Assembly: GCF_001723175.1 (NCBI RefSeq)
Contig: NC_064653.1
Location: forward strand, 1,054,001 to 1,118,000
From: Penicillium oxalicum
Lineage: Eukaryota; Ascomycota; Eurotiomycetes; Eurotiales; Aspergillaceae
Direction of reading: 5' to 3'
Length of the DNA stretch: 64,000 nucleotides
Positions 58,767-64,000 of the stretch are shown piece by piece. The notes under the pieces were generated by a model. The model had not been told where the DNA came from and ran no database searches. It saw nothing but the letters and a program-made list of their open reading frames with translations. A program made the translations under genes and the position numbers. Numbering within the stretch: the stretch's first letter is position 1; each line of letters starts with the position of its first letter.

Positions 58767-59664
58767 GGTGGCGGTTGTAGCTGGTCACGCTCGACAGACT
58801 TGAAGTGGGATAAAAATGTGAGATGTACCCGGTCGCGAGGATGAACAGGCTCGTAGTGAGTAATGAAAACGCTAATGCAGGCAAAAAAAGACCACAGCCC
58901 GCCTGATGGTGATATAAGGATCTAATTGAAAGCACAGAGGCGAGGCGAGCGAGTGTGCAAACGTGAGGGTAGAAGAGGGCAGAAGTTGTAGGATGAAGCC
59001 CTCCACAAATTCGAGGGAATGAGTGTGGCGGCACAATCTTTGACCAGCCAATGACCGCCCGTAGCGCTCCAAGTATAGGACTGCAAAGGAACAATTGACT
59101 CGAAGCGCTGGTGCGAGCGATTTGGAAAATACTCGAAAATTGTCCTTTTTTTCACTTCAAATGACCTAGCACAGTCATACTGTGATTAATCTACCTGATT
59201 TTTCTTATTCTATCCAAGCCAAGTTGGGCCTCACGATCTGTGGCCCGGCTAAGATGGGCGAGTTTGCGTCATTGCTCAATTTGCGACGGGCTTCCCCGCC
59301 GCTGGGCATTCCCGCTTACTACGTTGCAGATCTTATTATTAGGCGTACCGGCACCGTTCGCTGCACGGTGTGAGAGGCAATTTATTCTCTTACAATGTCT
59401 TCAAATATCTTAGGTGATCAAATCTCTGTGCTCACTGTCGCGATAAGTTTGCATTGATGTGTTTTTCAACTCTGGCTGGCTTATAAGCATGCCACCGAGT
59501 GCTGATGAAAAAAATACGCGATATTCGACATTAGGGCTGTGTCGTTTGCGCTCAGGACTGAAGGATACTGGAGAATAGAACTCGTAGGCATTCTAGCCAT
59601 ACCTGAAAATTGCATTTTCAATCGTCGTAGATTCCGTGCAGAGGGATATTTAAGGCTCAAAATT
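58767..59664. promoter_or_regulatory. Promoter of tma46 and 3' flank of sba1
   Basis: About 900 bases between two minus-strand genes. No gene is supported; the small ORFs are shadows. Confidence 0.5.
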
Positions 59665-60576
59665 TTAAGAAATCTCCTGGATCTTGGACTTGCCATCGGC
59701 CTCCTCGAGGTCGGGAAGGTCATCCTATGAAGAAGAGGAGATTAGCCTGGAACTGGGATTCAATCAAGAATCAGTAGGAGTAATATTGCTTACATCTTCT
59801 TCGTCACCCTCGGCACCGGGGGCGCCACCTGCCATACCAGCAAGGGCGTTCAGGTCGGGCATGCCACCAGCACCACCCATACCGCCGAGCTTGGAGAAGT
59901 CGATGTTGCTCAGACCACCGCCGTCCTCGCCACCGAATCCGCCGAAGTTGTTGGCGTAGTCGTCCTCAGCGGCCTCGTCCTGCTCGTCCTCGTCCACCCA
60001 CTGGATGCGGTTTTAGTAAGCTGGGCTATCTTGTCTGTCAATCGGTCCAGAGCCTACCTTGTCGAAGTCGGTCTTGAGGAAGTGAGCCTTCTTAGCTTCC
60101 TTCAAGAGACGGGGCCAGTACTCCATCTTCAGCTCCTTCTTGCGGAGGACCAGCTCAACCTCGCGGTCGGTGTGGTGAACCTTGCTGTTCTCAGGGTCGA
60201 TCTCGCCGTAAAGGTCCAGGGAGACAGAATATGTGACACCCTTGCCGGAGGTACCAGTGAAAAAAACATTGGTAGGGGTAATGTCCAACTTGGCATCAGC
60301 CTTGGGAACGTCGGGGGTCTTGAGGTTCACATAGAGGTAATTGCGCTCGGGCTCCGAGTCGGAAGAGCGCTGAGCCCATGTGACTGCAAAATCAGGCGAA
60401 GATTGGGTCAGTGAGGTTCATCAAGTCTCAGATAATGCCATGATGTGATGTAAGAGCCCACGAAGCAGAAATGTTTTGTCCCGCTTCGCTGCAAAATTGT
60501 GCAACATCGTGTTGCGGCTAAAGCGGGGAAGTCAAGCTCAGGCAGACTCACCTTCAGGATGCACGGTGGTGGACAT
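59665..60576 (-). CDS. sba1: HSP90 co-chaperone p23 / Sba1 (Wos2-like)
   Basis: This predicts 205 residues from four exons: 60576-60552, 60383-60058, 60000-59794 and 59724-59665. All are GT-AG and phase-matched. The CS/p23 domain occupies about residues 8-117, starting PEVTWAQRSSDS and including LYVNLKTPDV and the conserved WPRLLKEAK segment. It is followed by WVDEDEQ, a typical p23 hallmark. The C-terminal third is Gly/Met-rich (GGMGGAGGMPDLNAL) and ends in an acidic DDLPDLEE motif, as in fungal Sba1. It binds the ATP-closed state of HSP90 and slows its cycle. Neighbours are not functionally related. Confidence 0.95.
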
Positions 60577-62219
60577 GGCGTCTGTGTATGAAAGATCAAG
60601 TGTTGGAAATGTTTAATCGAGGGAAGGTGAAAATGAGGGTCTCAAATTCGCCGTGAAGAGTGAGAGAGAAAGGGCTGCAGACTTCTTCAAATCGAAAGAG
60701 GAGAGCTTGTGCTAGGCGTCATGTACCGTTTTCACCTGTTAGAATGTACTGGAACCCCGTGGTTTGCTCGGTTTGTCTGTTGTGGGCCTCAGGCTGCGGA
60801 GAGGGACTACGACGCGTAAGAAGCTCGTGACAAAACTGCGCTGATCCATACGATCAAATAGGATTGGTATTCACCCTGATTTTAACTCGAGGCGAGAATC
60901 AAGACAGTTCTGTCAAAAACGGATTAACTAAATACGTAAAATATTTCTGTTGACCAACCTGAGCAGTCGGCCAAAAACACCTGAGAAGCATGGGTAGCGT
61001 GAGGAACTCTGGCACCGCCACTTAATTGTTTGGCTTAGCAGCTGACCCATACCAATCAATTCTGTCCAGTATACAAAAGGTCCTGAATTTGGAGGTCCCT
61101 TGATCATAATACAACTGATTGAGAATGTCTCTCGGAGCACATGAATCTGGATGAATCTTGATTGGATTATCTTTCCTATATTTCTTTGGAGTTCTCGATG
61201 AAGGCCTCACTCGTTTTGAACATACGCAAATATGCGCTTCCATTACCCGAGACCACTCCATTGCTGAGAAGCGTTCCTAGCCTTAAACGAAGTGACGGCT
61301 AATTGAGTCACCATCACCTTTAGTGTGTCTCACTGGGCGTTGGATAAATCTTGCTCAGGGTACCTCGGTTTTGAGATTTCTGAGCCAGTAAGACTGAATT
61401 CCAAGGTGTGCTCACCAATTTTTGATTTGATCGGGGATATGTCCATTTCATCGGTGCCTGTGGTCTCGAATAACACAGTAGGCCAAAAATGATGTGCCAC
61501 AAGCTGAAGATCTTCAGCCTCCCATGCGATGCATTGAGTCGGGGATCTGGGGCACAGAATACACAAAGCCCGTAGATCTTGTCAGATCAACAGAATCTTT
61601 AGTAGTAATGAGAATGTTCCTGTAACTTGAATCATTGGTAGCACATTGAAGCGGATGGCTGGTAGACTAGACCCAGGCAGCAGAATATGTGTTCTGGGCT
61701 AGGTTTGGCAAGTAGTTCACTTCGGTCAATCCATCTTGCCCTAATGGTGGAGTCATGGTGGTAGACATCGCCCATTGAAATAGATAAATACAGATATGCT
61801 TGCGAACCGCCAGGACAAAGCACCCTTGCGCGGGAGCAAAGTGACAGACTCGACCAGGTCCCACGACGTCACTTGCATGACTCAGCAAATGCGTCCAGCG
61901 GACCCCACCCCCGCCCTCTTGCTTGCGGCAGGCATTGGAAGATCCAGATGCTCAAATGATGTGGACGCCGACCTCCTGACAGAGAGGTGATGTTGATTTG
62001 CTAAAAAAAAATCAACACACAGGCTCTAAGCAAGCCTCTCCTACTTGCCCTCCCGCTACACTTGATATGTGCGCTGCTCTTTGCCTTTCTATTCAACCTC
62101 ATCAGCTGTCTTGATACCCCCGGACAGGCAGCCTCGCAAGTCAAGCCTGCCTCTTCTTGCGATTCGAAAACTCCAGCGCTATCTCATTGAAGTCTCTCCC
62201 AATAGGGTCTATCTGGAGA
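60577..62219. promoter_or_regulatory. Divergent intergenic region between sba1 and vps24
   Basis: About 1.6 kb. Minus-strand ORFs at 61022-61261 and 61330-61566 give globular-looking but unrecognised products of 78-79 residues. They could be decayed or spliced fragments of one gene, but I find no clear splice join. Confidence 0.4.
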
Positions 62220-62988
62220 ATGGAATCTCTCAAAGCTGTGTTTTTTGGGCCAGACCCCCAAGCTCAGGTAAGCTGCGCGCATCTTGCCTGTTGCTGAGGC
62301 GCGTGTGTTGACCTCCGGACTGACATGATGTGGCATGTAGATGAGGAAATGCAACGCCTTGATCCGTCAAAACACCCGACAACTTGATCGTGACCTCAAT
62401 CAGCTCAAATCACTGGACAGTAAAACTCGTCAATATATCATCAATGCTTCCCGTCGCGCCCAGCGAAACCCATCGCAAGCGAAACAAGCGCTCAGCGAAA
62501 CCAAGACATTTGCCAGGGAACTTGTGCGCATTCGAAGGCAAACCAACCGCTTATCGACAAGTCGAGCGCAACTTCAGAGCGTGGGCATGCAGGTCAATGA
62601 AGCCTTTCAGGTCCGGAAGATACAAGGCAGCCTCCAGAAGTCGACGGCGATCATGAAGGACGTGAATACACTGGTTCGCATGCCAGAACTTACGTCTACA
62701 ATGCATCAGCTTTCAACCGAGCTTGTCAAGGCTGGAATTATCGAAGAATACGTTGACGAAGCATTGCCTGACGATTCGCTGATGGAAGACGAACTCGATG
62801 AGGCCGAGGAAGAAGTGGACAAGATTCTGCAAGAAATTCTTCAGGGAAAGCTTTCCCAAGCCCCTGCAAACCCCGTCACTCAGCCCGCCGAGGAAACTCC
62901 CGTGGCTGCCGAACCCGAAGAAGAATTCGAAGATCAAGAGGCAACTCTCTCACAAATGCGCGATCGACTGGAAGCCCTTAAGAGCTAG
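62220..62988 (+). CDS. vps24: ESCRT-III subunit Vps24 / CHMP3
   Basis: This predicts 231 residues from two exons, 62220-62267 and 62341-62988, phase 0. Exon 1 codes MESLKAVFFGPDPQAQ, the conserved N-terminus. Exon 2 has the basic helical core (RKCNALIRQNTRQLDRDLNQ, RRAQRNPSQAKQ, TFARELVRIRRQTNRL) and the motif KDVNTLVRMPELTSTM. The C-terminal third is acidic and autoinhibitory, ending in a MIM1-like helix (ATLSQMRDRLEALKS) that would bind the Vps4 ATPase. It acts on endosomal membranes in multivesicular body formation. The length matches the family. Confidence 0.95.
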
Positions 62989-63851
62989 TGAATTTCATGT
63001 ACTGTCTAATGCCTTTTCCAATGTCTTCCTATGCCAGAATTCTATCATGTCTAATGGTACAAGAATACGGATCAAGTGGCAAGCCTGAAGTGGACACGCT
63101 CACAAACACTCGCGGGAAGGATTAGACTTTATTTTTCTCGGTATCGTAGTGTTGCCCTCTAGCTTAGATTGAGTATACTGCCCTGTCCTCATGCAAACAG
63201 TTATGTTCATCTCAACACTCTCTCTCACCAGCCTTTTTTTTCCCGGTTCGGCATTGACGCTTTTCAACATGTGCCTACCAGCAGGGGACATAATTTGGGT
63301 GTAGGAAGTTTGTTGGATAGGTAGACAGATGCCTGTGACCGTTGTAAGATCGGGTGGACCACTTCAGGAAATTTTACTGCCAGATCGGCTCAACAGGGGA
63401 GTGCTGCCTTGGATGAACCGTGGGAGATGTGACTTAAAGAGCAAACAAATCGTGTGAGTGACTTCAGTTTCATGTTTGCCAGAGACAATAGCCCTTGTAA
63501 TCAACAATGGAAAATCGGGACCAGAGAAGCCTCGATGCAAACAGACAAAACGCGGGTGATGCCACCAGGCCCAAAGGAGACTAGCACACTGTTGCCTCCT
63601 GGCCCTTTCCCTCCACTTCCACGCCGCGCCTGATCTCAGCTCGTCTGCCTCACCATCTCACCATCTCACCGTCTTGCCAAACATCCATCTGTCAAATTTC
63701 TCATCTATTTAAACACCTCAAATCCCCTGCTTTCGCAGCACTCATAACCCTCACCCACTGGTTGCTTCCACAGCTATCCACATCGACTTCTCACTTTGTG
63801 ATCGCAAATCGCCAGCGTTTGCTCATCTCTCTTACACTCAACCACATCACA
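62989..63851. promoter_or_regulatory. Promoter of the mRNA export factor gene
   Basis: The region to about 63300 is the vps24 3' flank. From 63600 the sequence is C/T-rich, with tandem catctcaccatctcacc repeats at 63651-63669 and a TATA-like ctatttaaac near 63706. It is followed by a long CT-rich leader into the ATG at 63852. This is a strong-promoter look common for highly expressed fungal genes. Confidence 0.6.
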
Positions 63852-64000
63852 ATGTCTGCCAATCTTGACAAGTCTCTGGACGACCTCGTCGGCAGCCGCC
63901 GTCAGACTGCTCGTCGCCGTGGCGCCGGCCGTCGCGCCGCCGCGAAGCCATCGGTCGGCGGTGTCAAGAAGGCCTCCAAGACTACCAAGGCTACGGCCAA
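63852..64000 (+). CDS. Yra1/Mlo3-type mRNA export factor (start only)
   Basis: The window ends after 49 complete codons. The first residues (MSANLDKSLDDLVGSRRQ) match the N-terminal conserved motif of the REF/Aly family, which recruits the export receptor Mex67 to mRNA. They are followed by an Arg/Gly/Ala-rich stretch and VGGVKK, typical of the basic linker before the RRM. The RRM itself lies outside the window, so the assignment rests on the N-terminal motif and composition. Confidence 0.72.
   Translation, partial: MSANLDKSLDDLVGSRRQTARRRGAGRRAAAKPSVGGVKKASKTTKATA

Noticed and set aside
1..64000. tRNA genes, CRISPR arrays, retrotransposon LTRs or a secondary-metabolite cluster
   Set aside because: I looked for B-box-like GGTTCGAATCC, regular repeat-spacer arrays, reverse transcriptase or integrase motifs, and PKS/NRPS core motifs, and saw none.

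Overview
The window looks like nuclear chromosomal DNA of a filamentous ascomycete, most likely Eurotiales (Aspergillus/Penicillium-like). Genes on both strands are interrupted by short GT-AG introns of about 50-100 bases. Promoters carry long pyrimidine tracts. The recognisable proteins are fungal: a DASH subunit, Rho4, a ChtBD1 chitinase, a GH55-LysM protein and Tma46. The species cannot be read from the sequence. I saw no tRNA, rRNA, CRISPR array or bacterial operon.

Layout. 1-9.1 kb is gene-poor, homopolymer-rich sequence with at most one small doubtful ORF. 9.1-15.8 kb carries dad1 (+), a Rho4-type GTPase (-) and a sphingoid-base-phosphate phosphatase (+). 15.8-20.5 kb is a degenerate AT-richer block. 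It contains a 1.5-kb element with long terminal inverted repeats that encloses a small MADS-box-like ORF. 20.5-30 kb holds a divergent cell-wall pair: a GH55 glucanase-like protein with LysM modules (-) and a 1,250-residue GH18 chitinase with ChtBD1 modules (+). The two share a promoter of about 0.94 kb. 30-46 kb carries an orphan hypothetical gene (-), a Ulp1-type SUMO protease (+), a secreted GH16-like protein (-), a coiled-coil protein (+), the snoRNP factor Bcd1 (-), an atypical short-chain dehydrogenase (+) and a two-TM hypothetical protein (+).

46-51 kb is one large WD40/alpha-solenoid gene (-) with a long low-complexity tail and an ambiguous joint near 48.73 kb. 51-54.4 kb is sparse, with one possible small secreted protein. 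54.4-64 kb holds a D-amino-acid oxidase (+) with an odd first splice junction, Tma46 (-), the p23/Sba1 HSP90 co-chaperone (-), ESCRT-III Vps24 (+) and the start of a Yra1/Mlo3-type mRNA export factor (+), cut by the window end.

Most genes are unrelated housekeeping genes. The only pair whose arrangement suggests joint function is the GH55-LysM/chitinase pair, which would bind and cut beta-1,3-glucan and chitin. The most unusual items are that pair, the TIR element with its MADS-like ORF, and two genes whose frames do not join cleanly. All exon boundaries were read by eye from splice consensus and phase.
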